A stretch of DNA of 64,000 nucleotides from Thermococcus alcaliphilus (GTDB lineage: Archaea > Methanobacteriota_B > Thermococci > Thermococcales > Thermococcaceae), in the NCBI RefSeq assembly GCF_024054535.1, contig NZ_JAMXLV010000012.1:1-64000 (forward strand), in the 5' to 3' direction. The translations under genes and the position numbers were made by a program. A model generated the notes under the pieces. The model made no database searches. It saw only the letters and a program-made list of their open reading frames with translations, and was not told the DNA's origin. Of the stretch, positions 26,516 to 35,179 are shown in pieces. The stretch's first letter is position 1; every line of letters begins with the position of its first letter.

Positions 26516-27400
26516 ATGCCAGACTGGATAGGTGCGGCCAATGCCGTTGGGAATCTGATACTCCGGTTTGTAGTAATTATCTTGGCTATCCTAGTACGAA
26601 GGGAGTTAAAAAGAAGAGAGACACCCATGTCAATTTTAAAGTTTTATGATCTTCTGGTGATTAGCTTTGTGTTTTATGCTGTGTCGAAGATATTCTTCCT
26701 GCCCTTAAATTTGGATAGAGCAGGTTTTATCGATATAAGTGATAGCACCGCTAGGACACTCAATAGGATTGCCAACTTTTTAATAAACATCTTCGGAGTT
26801 CTTTTGGTATACGCATGGATAAAGCTGTTTAGGACTCTAACCCAGAGGTATAGGCTAATTCCCGTCGTTCCAACGATTCCAGGCGAGATCGCTAAAAGTC
26901 TTCCTCCGGGATTATACATAGCAGAGTCTTCGGGCGGAATCTGTGAGAGATGTAAACCTCTCCTACAAGGAAGAAAAGCTATAATAATAACAAGACAAAA
27001 TCCAGAGGGACTAAGGGCTAAGTTTGGATCAAACGTTCCGATCCTATGGCTTGCAAAGATTGATAAACCCGGAACGGTTTATCCGCGAAACCTTGAACGC
27101 CTAGCCCATGAACTTGTTACATTCATGAGATCTGAGAAAGGGCCAAAAAGCATTGTAATTGATGGTTTCGAATACCTTGTTGTAGAAAACGGATTTGACT
27201 CTGTCTTCAAGTTCCTTACGTCACTAAAGGACCATGCCCTCCTCACAGATACTGTTATCGTAGTGCCTATAATGAAAGAAGCTCTTGACGAAAAACAGTA
27301 TGCTTTGCTTCTGAGAGAGTTCCAAAAATTAGAGGAGGCAGAGGTGCTAAAAGAAAAAGACGAGAGCGGCAACATCAATAATAAGCTTCTTCCAATCTAG
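26516..27400 (+). CDS. membrane protein with DUF835 domain
   Basis: A 294-aa protein. The first 105 residues contain three to four hydrophobic segments, and the C-terminal part (about 120-285) is a DUF835 domain, recognisable from VIDGFEYLVVENGFDSVFKFLTSLKD and VPIMKEALDEKQYALLLREFQ. It also has a CERC pair at about 141-144. DUF835 proteins are common in Thermococcales and of unknown function. A CTTTTATATAATG promoter lies near 26450-26460. The next gene follows after 45 nt. Confidence 0.8.
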   Translation: MPDWIGAANAVGNLILRFVVIILAILVRRELKRRETPMSILKFYDLLVISFVFYAVSKIFFLPLNLDRAGFIDISDSTARTLNRIANFLINIFGVLLVYAWIKLFRTLTQRYRLIPVVPTIPGEIAKSLPPGLYIAESSGGICERCKPLLQGRKAIIITRQNPEGLRAKFGSNVPILWLAKIDKPGTVYPRNLERLAHELVTFMRSEKGPKSIVIDGFEYLVVENGFDSVFKFLTSLKDHALLTDTVIVVPIMKEALDEKQYALLLREFQKLEEAEVLKEKDESGNINNKLLPI

Positions 27401-27445
27401 CATTCTAAACTTAAACTTTTTAACCAACCTTCCGTAGCTTAGTCT

Positions 27446-28576
27446 ATGAGAAAAAAACTCGCGCTCATAAGCATCGACGGCAATGGGGTTTACAATTTAA
27501 AACACATGCCGTTCTTAAGTGAGCTAGTGGATGAAGGATTCTTTGAAGTTGTGGATTCAATATTTCCTACACTCACGGATTTGGTTCACACGAGTGTAGT
27601 TACTGGAGTTCCTCCGAAGATTCACGGCGTTGTGGAAAACGGCTATTATGATAGAATAGCCGACAGAAAGGTAAACTTCTACGACTACGAAGTTGCTTTT
27701 AATCCGCACAAAGTCATAAAGGCAAGAACGGTAGTTGACATCCTAAGGGAAAAAGGGATAAGGAGTGCTTCCGTTAGCGGCTATACAATGCCTCCCTTCA
27801 GTGGTACCCACGTTAGAATATTTCCCCCGTTTTTTAGCGACGATAACCTCTATAGAGAACACGGAAGAGACTGGAGAAAAGATAAATGGGTTTTAAATTC
27901 GGCTCTGTATCTATATGAAGAGTGCAAACCGGATTTGCTTTTAGTTCACTTCTGCTCGATTGATGGCATGCAACACGATTATGGGCCCCTGAGCGATGAA
28001 GCCATGAAAGCTGTTGAAACAGTGGATACAGCATTAAACGTTTTGTGGGAGAGGCTCAGGGATGAATACGCATTTATAATCTTTGCAGACCATGGACAGG
28101 AAAAAGTCCACACGTGGGTAAACCTCAAGGCTTATCTCAAAAAACACGAGATTGAAACACTAAGGGTCTCATCTGGAGGAGGAGTGCACGTTTATCTAAA
28201 AGACCCAAAAGAAGCAGAGGAGGCTTATTCACTATTAAGGAGGGCTCCTGGTGTAAAGTACGTCTTTTTTAGAGAGGACTTGCCGCACCTAAATACTCCA
28301 AACAGCGGAGAGATTATAGTCTCAGCCAAGAAAGGCTACTGGTTCTGCTCTCACAGATTCTGTGATGGAATAAAGGGGTCAAGCTACTGGGTAAAAGGCA
28401 TGCACGGCTCGATGAACGATCCCGTGATGAAGGTGCCTCTTGTCCTCTGGGGTTTTGAGAATGTGGACACTGAAAATGCCAGCATTTACGATATTGCACC
28501 CACAATCTTGGAGTTTTTTGGAGTTGAGAAGTCCAAAGAGATGGTTGGGAGGAGCCTACTAAAAAGAGCGGATTAA
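27446..28576 (+). CDS. alkaline-phosphatase-superfamily phosphodiesterase
   Basis: A 376-aa protein of the type I phosphodiesterase / nucleotide pyrophosphatase group. The first metal Asp is in LALISIDGNGV, and the nucleophile Thr is probably in SIFPTLTDLVHTSVVTG. Further ligands are HFCSIDGMQHDYGP and IIFADHGQEKVHTW, and the last His is in KGMHGSMND. It ends with the AP-family IYDIAPTILEFFG block. No signal peptide is visible, so it may act in the cytosol on a nucleotide, phosphonate or sugar phosphate. Its stop lies in a 14-bp palindrome. Confidence 0.85.
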   Translation: MRKKLALISIDGNGVYNLKHMPFLSELVDEGFFEVVDSIFPTLTDLVHTSVVTGVPPKIHGVVENGYYDRIADRKVNFYDYEVAFNPHKVIKARTVVDILREKGIRSASVSGYTMPPFSGTHVRIFPPFFSDDNLYREHGRDWRKDKWVLNSALYLYEECKPDLLLVHFCSIDGMQHDYGPLSDEAMKAVETVDTALNVLWERLRDEYAFIIFADHGQEKVHTWVNLKAYLKKHEIETLRVSSGGGVHVYLKDPKEAEEAYSLLRRAPGVKYVFFREDLPHLNTPNSGEIIVSAKKGYWFCSHRFCDGIKGSSYWVKGMHGSMNDPVMKVPLVLWGFENVDTENASIYDIAPTILEFFGVEKSKEMVGRSLLKRAD

Positions 28577-28582
28577 TCCGCC
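28569..28582. terminator. 14-bp perfect palindrome across convergent stops
   Basis: GCGGATTAATCCGC is fully self-complementary and holds the stop of the phosphodiesterase and, on the other strand, the stop of a short frame downstream of vapC. It could act as a two-way 3'-end hairpin; the loop would be very small. Confidence 0.4.
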
Positions 28583-28689
28583 TCTATCCAACCCTTTGAC
28601 ATCTTCTCCAGGTCTTTTTGAGAGTTCTCTCTTCTAATAGATTTACAATAAGCAAAGACAAGATATGGCAATAAATCAAAGCCACTCAA
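28573..28689 (-). CDS. possible 38-aa protein or gene remnant after vapC
   Basis: A TTG-started frame overlaps the last 14 nt of vapC and ends at the TTAA shared with the convergent phosphodiesterase. The peptide has a hydrophobic start (LLPYLVFAYC) and a charged helical end (SQKDLEKMSKGWIEAD). A GAGGAT element lies about 10 nt upstream. It may be a third small gene of the toxin-antitoxin unit or the tail of a decayed gene. I recognise no family. Confidence 0.3.
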   Translation of the reverse strand: MSGFDLLPYLVFAYCKSIRRENSQKDLEKMSKGWIEAD

Positions 28690-29071
28690 TCTTAATCCTA
28701 TCCTCTATGGTTTTAAACTCCTCATCACCTGTTAAGAGAGTGGCTTTAAGGTCTATTGCAGTAGCCGCGGCAAAGGCATCAGCGTAGCTTAGCTTGTGAA
28801 AGGCTTTTATCCTTCCAGCAAGGAGAGATAGCCTTTCATCTGCGGCTACAAATGTAATCGGCTCTTCCTTGAGCAGTGCCATAGCGAGATTCGCCGTATC
28901 AACTCCCTTTTTTCTTGCCAGAATATAATATACTTCTCCCAGATTTACCACGTTCATGTAGAGGTCAGCTTTTCCTTCTCTCCCCAAATTCAGGTACTTT
29001 TCGACCCTATCTGCTGGAGGTTCGTTGTTTATGTAGACCAAAAGTGCATAGCTATCGAGGACAACCTTCAT
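28676..29071 (-). CDS. vapC: VapC-like PIN-domain toxin ribonuclease
   Basis: A 131-aa PIN-domain protein. The acidic residues are the Asp of VVLDSYALLVYI (residue 5), the Glu in VVNLGEVYYIL (about 47), the Asp in LSYADAFAAATAI (about 97) and a C-terminal LLTGDEEFK. Such toxins cleave tRNA or rRNA. It overlaps vapB by 4 nt and is translated after it, the usual antitoxin-toxin order. Target unknown. Confidence 0.88.
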   Translation of the reverse strand: MKVVLDSYALLVYINNEPPADRVEKYLNLGREGKADLYMNVVNLGEVYYILARKKGVDTANLAMALLKEEPITFVAADERLSLLAGRIKAFHKLSYADAFAAATAIDLKATLLTGDEEFKTIEDRIKIEWL

Positions 29072-29304
29072 TTTCTTGCCTCCAGCTCCTCCTCTTCCTT
29101 CCGAACCTCTCTAAGTATCTCCTTCGCTGGCTTGTCGAATTTGACAAGCCCCCTAAGCTTTACCCCCTTCTTAATCGGAATTAACACAATCTCGTCCCCA
29201 AAGTCGAGTATCTCAACTTCATCCCCCGCCTTGATACCGAACTTCTCGCGGATGGACTTGGGTAAGACTATCTGACCTTTTGAAGAAACCTTTACAGTTA
29301 CCAT
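29068..29304 (-). CDS. vapB: AbrB/SpoVT-family antitoxin VapB
   Basis: A 78-aa protein. The N-terminal swapped-hairpin DNA-binding domain is clear: VKVSSKGQIVLPKSIREKFGIKAGDEVEI, continuing to VLIPIKKG. The C-terminus (about 50-78) is a charged helix that would neutralise the PIN toxin encoded immediately downstream. Such antitoxins repress their own operon. The ATG follows GGTGAAAG. It lies just downstream of the ribosomal operon end. Confidence 0.88.
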   Translation of the reverse strand: MVTVKVSSKGQIVLPKSIREKFGIKAGDEVEILDFGDEIVLIPIKKGVKLRGLVKFDKPAKEILREVRKEEEELEARK

Positions 29305-29359
29305 CTTACTTTCACCAGAATAGTTTTACACGTAAGGGGATAAAAATGTTTCCAACAAA

Positions 29360-29400
29360 AAACGCAGTAAAAAAGCAATAAGGAAAATAGAAAACCCCAG
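29360..29400 (-). terminator. T-rich terminator of the RNA polymerase/ribosomal operon
   Basis: After the rps7 stop the minus strand has GGGGTTTTCTATTTTCC and then TTTTTT runs (29370-29395 on the plus strand as A-runs), matching the oligo-T termination signals of Thermococcales. Confidence 0.4.
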
Positions 29401-29403
29401 TCC

Positions 29404-30051
29404 TCACCTTGAGGACTGTGCAATCCTCTCGATTTCTTCCTTCTTGCTGTATGCGAAGCTCTTTGTATCCTTGTTTGCTGCTGCAATAATCTCTTCAGCC
29501 AACGCCTCGGCATAGCTAATCTTGTTGCGGTAGCACTTTGCTGATGCACCGAGGGCGATGTTTCTCAAGGCAACATCAAGCCTTCTCATTGGAGAGATAT
29601 CAACTGCGAGGTGGTATCTAACTCCACCGAACATGATGTTTGTGGTGTCTTCCCTCGGAGCGGAGTTTTCGATTGCCTTAACGAGAACCTGGATTGGGTT
29701 CTGCTTTGTTCTCTGTTCAATTATCTTGAAAGCCTCTTTTACAACCTCATAAGCCTTCATCTTCTTGCTCATCAATGAGCGGTGCTCTCTTCTCATGAAG
29801 TGTCCGCCGATTTTGTAGCTTGAAGCACCGCTTCTCATTACCTTATTTATTAGCCTCTCAACAATATGTACATTTGCCTTACCGAACTGCTTCTTAGCAT
29901 GCCTTCCGTGGCTGTGGGGAAGAATTCTTGGTTCAAGATTAATGTAAGGTCTGAGCGATGGATCTTCAACGACTACTTCCTCAACACTCCATCTCCCGAA
30001 AACCTTGAGATCCTTTGGGACAAAAAATCTCTCTTCTAATGGTTTGGCCAT
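29404..30051 (-). CDS. rps7: ribosomal protein S7
   Basis: A 215-aa primary 16S-binding protein of the small-subunit head. It has [30 protein letters not shown] and the conserved [26 protein letters not shown] block, with the archaeal N-terminal extension. ATG 30051 follows GGTGATGCTC. Last gene of the operon running from rpoH. Confidence 0.97.
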   Translation of the reverse strand: MAKPLEERFFVPKDLKVFGRWSVEEVVVEDPSLRPYINLEPRILPHSHGRHAKKQFGKANVHIVERLINKVMRSGASSYKIGGHFMRREHRSLMSKKMKAYEVVKEAFKIIEQRTKQNPIQVLVKAIENSAPREDTTNIMFGGVRYHLAVDISPMRRLDVALRNIALGASAKCYRNKISYAEALAEEIIAAANKDTKSFAYSKKEEIERIAQSSR

Positions 30052-30056
30052 GAGCA

Positions 30057-30500
30057 TCACCTTCTTGGCTTTTCTTTTCTACCCTTAACTATCTCTTTAA
30101 GGGAAGTCCTGTTAACGATGACAACCTTGTATCTAATTCCTGGAATGTCACCCATGGATCCACCTTTTGGACCGCCAATTCCCTCTATGATAACCTCATC
30201 GTGTTCATCAATGTGCTTGATAGCACCGTCACCGGGGGTGAAAGCGGTAACCACTTTACCGTTCTTGATGAGCTGAACCCTAACTGCTTTTCTCATACCT
30301 GAGTTTGGCTGCTTAGCTTCAACTGCAATCTTTTCAAGAACGATTCCTCTCGCCTGTGGTGCACCTTCAAGTGGATCGCTCTTCTCCTTGAGTCTAAGTA
30401 CCCTTCTCTTGTAGGTTATGTCACTCCACCTAAACTTCTTTCTCTTAAGCTTGAGCTTTCTTCCAGCAAATTCACCGTAAGGAGCCTTCTTTCCAGCCAT
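30057..30500 (-). CDS. rps12: ribosomal protein S12
   Basis: A 147-aa decoding-centre protein. The highly conserved loop [20 protein letters not shown] and [24 protein letters not shown] are present. The start is [11 protein letters not shown] after GAGGTGATGATC. It lies 5 nt before rps7 and about 10 nt after nusA, within the polymerase operon. Confidence 0.97.
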   Translation of the reverse strand: MAGKKAPYGEFAGRKLKLKRKKFRWSDITYKRRVLRLKEKSDPLEGAPQARGIVLEKIAVEAKQPNSGMRKAVRVQLIKNGKVVTAFTPGDGAIKHIDEHDEVIIEGIGGPKGGSMGDIPGIRYKVVIVNRTSLKEIVKGRKEKPRR

Positions 30501-30510
30501 GATCATCACC

Positions 30511-30948
30511 TCAAATTACCACAACTTCCTCAATCCCGTGATGCCTCTCCATTAATTCTTTGACGAGGTTTATATTTTGCCCCCCTCTACCTATCGCCCT
30601 AGGCTTATCCCTTTGATTCACATCAAGGAGGGCAACTTTTTTTCCATCTTTCTTTTCAGTTATGTGAACTTTTTTAATCCTTACGCCCATTGTTTTATAA
30701 ATGTTCTTGAGGAATTCTTCCGGATTTTCTGAATGTTCTATGAGCTCAATGTCTTTTCCTAACATCCCCTGTATCCTTTTAACGTTGCTGCCTCTTTTGC
30801 CTAATGCCAAACCCATTTCTCCCTTCTTGATGACGAATATTAAGCGATTCCTTGGTGAGTCGATTAAGCAATCGAGCACTGTTGCTCCTGTAAAGCTCTC
30901 AAAGAGTGCTATATACTTTATCTGGTCAGTATTTAGCTTGAGTGGCAT
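30511..30948 (-). CDS. nusA: NusA-like KH-domain transcription factor
   Basis: A 145-aa archaeal NusA, consisting only of two KH domains: [23 protein letters not shown] (first GxxG-type motif) and [23 protein letters not shown] (second). The S1 domain and acidic C-terminus of bacterial NusA are absent, as is normal in archaea. It binds RNA and probably supports elongation. ATG 30948 is about 8 nt after GGAGGT; GTG 30954, which overlaps the rpl30e stop, is too close to it. Confidence 0.93.
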   Translation of the reverse strand: MPLKLNTDQIKYIALFESFTGATVLDCLIDSPRNRLIFVIKKGEMGLALGKRGSNVKRIQGMLGKDIELIEHSENPEEFLKNIYKTMGVRIKKVHITEKKDGKKVALLDVNQRDKPRAIGRGGQNINLVKELMERHHGIEEVVVI

Positions 30949-30950
30949 GC

Positions 30951-31253
30951 TCACTTACCTCCGGCCAGTGCAAGTATTTTGCTCTCTCCAGGCTCTACTA
31001 TTGCCAGTGATGCGATTACAAAGGGCTTACCGAGCATTGTGCCTAACTCAACGCTTGTCCCCTCGAACTCATAAACCGGAATATTGCTGAGCTTTGCATA
31101 ATAGTTGATGTCATCCTTAAGCTCTTTTGGTGCGTTTTTGGCTATGATAATGAGCTTTGCACCCCCGACCTTGGCAAGCCTAACTGTTTCGTTTGAACCA
31201 ATGATAACCTTTCCTGTTTCAAGGGCTTTTCTAAGCTCAAATGCTAAATCCAT
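30951..31253 (-). CDS. rpl30e: ribosomal protein L30e
   Basis: A 100-aa L7Ae-superfamily protein of the large subunit. The pattern [36 protein letters not shown] is typical, as is the C-terminal half with [19 protein letters not shown]. It lies 13 nt after rpoA2 and overlaps nusA start signals, in the standard archaeal order. Confidence 0.96.
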   Translation of the reverse strand: MDLAFELRKALETGKVIIGSNETVRLAKVGGAKLIIIAKNAPKELKDDINYYAKLSNIPVYEFEGTSVELGTMLGKPFVIASLAIVEPGESKILALAGGK

Positions 31254-31266
31254 TACCTACACCTCC

Positions 31267-32451
31267 CTACTCTTCTATGGATTTTTTAATCGGTAACTTC
31301 ATTGCCAGCCTAACGATTCCCGTTCCAACTGGAACGGGCTGACCGATTAATACGTTTTCGACCACACCGTTGAGGGGATCAACCTCTCCCCTTTCGGCAG
31401 CTTGGAGTAAGTGTTGAACGGTAATCTCGAATGCAGCTCTAGCGAGCACACTTGCCTTTGTACCAACCACACCGTGCCTTCCAATAGGTCTCACAATACC
31501 ATCAAGGGTCATCATATCAGCGACGAGCATGATATGCCTGACATCTACTTCAAGACCCTGCTCCTGCATCGTTCTTGTTATTTCTTCAATAATAGCATTT
31601 CTTGCCGCCTCAATGCCAAGTACTTCAGCTATTTCATGGATATTGTTCGTCCTTGTTCTTGTTGGATCAACGCCCGGAACCTTGAGCACCTGTTTGAAGT
31701 TTGATCCCTCTGTGTATATGACGTACTCATCTCCCTCTTTTCTGATAATTGTTTTTCCTACGCCTGACAGTCCTTTTAGACGATGCTTTTTAACTTTATC
31801 GGCGAGTCTTCTTAATGTTGAAACACCCTTAGCCTTTTTCATTCTGATTATCAATGTGTTCCCATCAACCTCTATTTCTGCCGACTTGAATGAGCGTTCG
31901 AGCTTTGCCTGAATCTTCTCCATTGTCAAACCGCTTTTCTCAAGGCGTTCTGGGTCAACATCAACCACGAATTCCATGTTGAGTATATCAAGCGTCATGC
32001 TTCTGGCAAGGCTTTCGAGAGTTGTTCCCTCAATTCTCCTCGCAACCTCACGAGCCTTTTCTGAGTCGTATCTATGCTCCTCGTCGAGATAAACGGTCAT
32101 AATTGGGGTTGATGGGTTCTTTCTTGCATCAACAATTTCAATGATTCTTGGGAGACCAAGGGTAACGTTAATCTCAGCAACACCCGCATAGTGGAATGTG
32201 TTAAGTGTCATCTGTGTGGAGGGCTCTCCAATCGACTGGGCGGTAACAGTTCCTACAGCCTCTCCAGGCTCTATTAGAGCTTTTTCGTATTCGCCCACAA
32301 CTTCATCAATTATTGCCTCAATTTCTGCCTTCTTCAGCTTGTACTTCTCGTTATAAGTGAGGAGCTTCTCCAAGAGCTCTTCTTTAAGTCTCTCCGGCAG
32401 ATTGGAGGCTTTACTCTCTACAAGCTTTTTAATAGTTGAGCTTGATACCAT
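31267..32451 (-). CDS. rpoA2: DNA-directed RNA polymerase subunit A''
   Basis: The C-terminal part of the largest polymerase subunit, 394 aa. Recognisable segments are EPGEAVGTVTAQSIGEPSTQMTLNTFHYAGV (bridge and trigger-loop region), GLPRIIEIVDARKNPSTPIM (jaw side) and the C-terminal clamp segment with GRHGVVGTKASVLARAAFEITVQHL. It follows rpoA1 by 6 nt. No intein is present. Confidence 0.97.
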   Translation of the reverse strand: MVSSSTIKKLVESKASNLPERLKEELLEKLLTYNEKYKLKKAEIEAIIDEVVGEYEKALIEPGEAVGTVTAQSIGEPSTQMTLNTFHYAGVAEINVTLGLPRIIEIVDARKNPSTPIMTVYLDEEHRYDSEKAREVARRIEGTTLESLARSMTLDILNMEFVVDVDPERLEKSGLTMEKIQAKLERSFKSAEIEVDGNTLIIRMKKAKGVSTLRRLADKVKKHRLKGLSGVGKTIIRKEGDEYVIYTEGSNFKQVLKVPGVDPTRTRTNNIHEIAEVLGIEAARNAIIEEITRTMQEQGLEVDVRHIMLVADMMTLDGIVRPIGRHGVVGTKASVLARAAFEITVQHLLQAAERGEVDPLNGVVENVLIGQPVPVGTGIVRLAMKLPIKKSIEE

Positions 32452-32457
32452 AACATC

Positions 32458-35175
32458 TCACCCCTTTTCCCTGAGCTTTATTAAAGTCCTCATTATCACT
32501 CTATCAACGTCTACTGTTTTTCCGCCCCAGCTCTTCATTGGATCCACTCCATCTTCACCGTAGCGGAACTGCACTATAATTCCAGTTGGATCCCTTACCG
32601 TTCCATCGTAGTCTACCTTGAGGTCTTGGAGTGCGTTGATCAATCTACGTTGCATGTAACCGCTCTGGGCTGTTCTAACAGCTGTATCAACGAGACCTTC
32701 TCTACCACCCATTGCGTGGAAGAAGTATTCTTGTGGAGTCAATCCACTCTTGTAGGAGTTCACGATGAAGCCCTTTGCCCTCGCTCCAAGATCCCCAGGC
32801 TTGAAGTGGCTTAGAACCCTGTTTCTGTAGCCTCTATAAAGTCTCTTACCTCTAATCGACTGCTGTCCAAGCATAGCGGCCATCTGAGTGATGTTGAGAA
32901 TCTTACCTCTTGCTCCAGTTTTGGCCATTATAACGGTATGGTTGTTCATACCCAGATACTTTTCGGCCACCTTACCTGCGTTATCTCTCGCTTCAGAAAG
33001 TACGGCCATTATCTTGCTCTCAAGGGTCTCTTCGAGGGTTTTACCGGGCAATGGTTCAAGTTCACCGTTCTTGTATGCCTCTATTAGCCTTTGAACCTTG
33101 TCCTCTGCCTCCATTATTATCTCTCTAATTCTTGCCTTCGCCTCATCGGGAAGGTCTTCGTCATCTATTCCGGTTGTGAACCCTTTGTGAGTAATGACCC
33201 ATATCGCAAGCTTTGTAACCTGATCCAAGAACTGCCTAGCCCTCTCGACACCGTACTCCCTAACTATGATGTCGAGGATCTTTCCATCCTCCCTACCGTA
33301 GGCCTTCTTGTCTATTGCACCGCTTAGCAATTTTCCATTGCGGATGTAGACAAAGCCATCTGTGGCAACTTTTCTAATTTCCTCTTCACTGGGCACCAGC
33401 TTCTCTTCAATGAGCTTTTCAATGGGCTCACATTGAGATGGATCGTCACAAAGCTTGTTGCGGTACCAGATTGTTAGGTCATCCGGCAATAAGAGGGAGA
33501 ATATAGTCTTTCCACTCCAGTACTCAACGCCGTTTTCTACTTTATCTGGTTTTGGAAGCTCCTTCACATCAACACCTGCAAACATCAACATCTGCTCAAC
33601 TTCGTATTTCGTGAAATATGCTCCTTCCCTTGTCAGCAGATAGCCACCGGATATGTGATCTTGAATTCCACCTATTATTGGTCCTCCGTATCTTGGGGAG
33701 AGAATATGATTTTGTACTTCCATAAGGATCTTAGCCTCAGCCTGTGCCTCTTCCGTTTGTGGGACGTGGAGGTTCATCTCGTCTCCATCGAAATCAGCGT
33801 TATATGGAGGACAGACTGCCAAGTTAAGCCTAAATGTCTTGTAGGGCATAACCCTAACCCTGTGGGCCATAATGCTCATTCTGTGAAGGGATGGCTGTCT
33901 GTTGAAGAGAACTATGTCTCCATCAAGAAGGTGCCTCTCGACTGTCCATCCAATGTCGATCATGTTGGCTATTGTTTCCCTATTGCCTTCCATAAGGCGA
34001 ATTCTTCTTCCCTGTGGGTCTATTACATAATTAGCCCCAGGATATTTCTCAGGGCCGTTGAGGATCATCTTTCTAAGCTTTTCAATGTTGAACTCGGTTA
34101 CCTTTTCTGGGACGGTGAGCTCCATTGCAACAACTAGTGGCACGCCAACTTCGTTTATACTTATCATTGGGTCTGGGCTGATAACAGTTCTTGCAGAGAA
34201 GTTAACACGCTTACCGCTAAGGTTCTTCCTGAATCTTCCCTCTTTACCCTTAAGTCTTTGAGCGAGCGTCTTGAGTGGTCTTCCGCTCTTGTGCTTTGCA
34301 GGTGGAATTCCGGAAGTTTCATTGTCAAAGTATGTGGTCACGTGATATTGAAGGAGATCCCATAGGTCTTCGATAATGAGCTGCGGAGCTCCAGCTTCTA
34401 TGTTTTGTTTCAAACGAGCGTTAATTCTTATTATGTCAACAAGCTTGTGAGTTAAGTCGTCTTCAGCCCTTATACCGCTTTCAAGCGTAATTGAGGGCCT
34501 TACCGTAACCGGGGGAACTGGCAAAACTGTCAAAACCATCCATTCCGGTCTTGACTTCTCGGGATCAAGACCAAGAAGAGGTAAATCCTTATCCGGAATC
34601 TTTTCCAGTCTGTCTCTAATTTCACTTGGCATCATTCTATGCCTATACTCATTTCCTTCCTCGTCCCTTCTTATCTCCCAGTATATTGTGGGTCTTTCGA
34701 ACTTTATCTGGTATTGGGGAGCACCACAGTGTGGACAGACCATTCTTTCCCTTGCCTTCTTGTATATCTCAGTCACCAGGGCATCTATCTCGCTCTTCCT
34801 AGCTTCATTTACACTGAACTTTGCCATATATTCCTCTATTTCTTCATCGGTTAGCCTAATTCTTCCGCATTCCCTACAAGTACTTTCAAGGATTCTGTAT
34901 ATCGTCTTTGCAAACCCTACGTGAATGACGGGCCTCGCAAGTTCTATATGCCCAAAATGTCCAGGACATTCTTTATAATTTGCTCCACAGGTCTCACATC
35001 TAAGGTTTGGATCTATAACACCAAGCCTTCTATCCATTAATCCACCGTCAATTGGATAACCGTCCTCTGAATATGTATCTGGCACAGTTATCTCTGCAGC
35101 GCTCATCTTCCTAATCTCTTGAGGAGACAATATACCAAATTCAATGCTTCCGATAACCTTTTTCATTGAGTGCAT
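32458..35175 (-). CDS. rpoA1: DNA-directed RNA polymerase subunit A'
   Basis: The catalytic largest-subunit N-terminal part, 905 aa. It carries zinc motifs CETCGANYKECPGHFGH (about 58-74) and CPHCG (about 146), and the active-site loop NADFDGDEMNLHVPQ with three Mg2+-binding Asp residues (about 460). The lid, rudder and funnel segments look complete, and no intein interrupts it. ATG 35175 is 7 nt after GGGTG; the next ATG at 35166 gives MKKVIGSIEFG, closer to the family consensus but too far from the ribosome-binding site. The choice is uncertain by three residues. Confidence 0.96.
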   Translation of the reverse strand: MHSMKKVIGSIEFGILSPQEIRKMSAAEITVPDTYSEDGYPIDGGLMDRRLGVIDPNLRCETCGANYKECPGHFGHIELARPVIHVGFAKTIYRILESTCRECGRIRLTDEEIEEYMAKFSVNEARKSEIDALVTEIYKKARERMVCPHCGAPQYQIKFERPTIYWEIRRDEEGNEYRHRMMPSEIRDRLEKIPDKDLPLLGLDPEKSRPEWMVLTVLPVPPVTVRPSITLESGIRAEDDLTHKLVDIIRINARLKQNIEAGAPQLIIEDLWDLLQYHVTTYFDNETSGIPPAKHKSGRPLKTLAQRLKGKEGRFRKNLSGKRVNFSARTVISPDPMISINEVGVPLVVAMELTVPEKVTEFNIEKLRKMILNGPEKYPGANYVIDPQGRRIRLMEGNRETIANMIDIGWTVERHLLDGDIVLFNRQPSLHRMSIMAHRVRVMPYKTFRLNLAVCPPYNADFDGDEMNLHVPQTEEAQAEAKILMEVQNHILSPRYGGPIIGGIQDHISGGYLLTREGAYFTKYEVEQMLMFAGVDVKELPKPDKVENGVEYWSGKTIFSLLLPDDLTIWYRNKLCDDPSQCEPIEKLIEEKLVPSEEEIRKVATDGFVYIRNGKLLSGAIDKKAYGREDGKILDIIVREYGVERARQFLDQVTKLAIWVITHKGFTTGIDDEDLPDEAKARIREIIMEAEDKVQRLIEAYKNGELEPLPGKTLEETLESKIMAVLSEARDNAGKVAEKYLGMNNHTVIMAKTGARGKILNITQMAAMLGQQSIRGKRLYRGYRNRVLSHFKPGDLGARAKGFIVNSYKSGLTPQEYFFHAMGGREGLVDTAVRTAQSGYMQRRLINALQDLKVDYDGTVRDPTGIIVQFRYGEDGVDPMKSWGGKTVDVDRVIMRTLIKLREKG

Positions 35176-35179
35176 AGCC

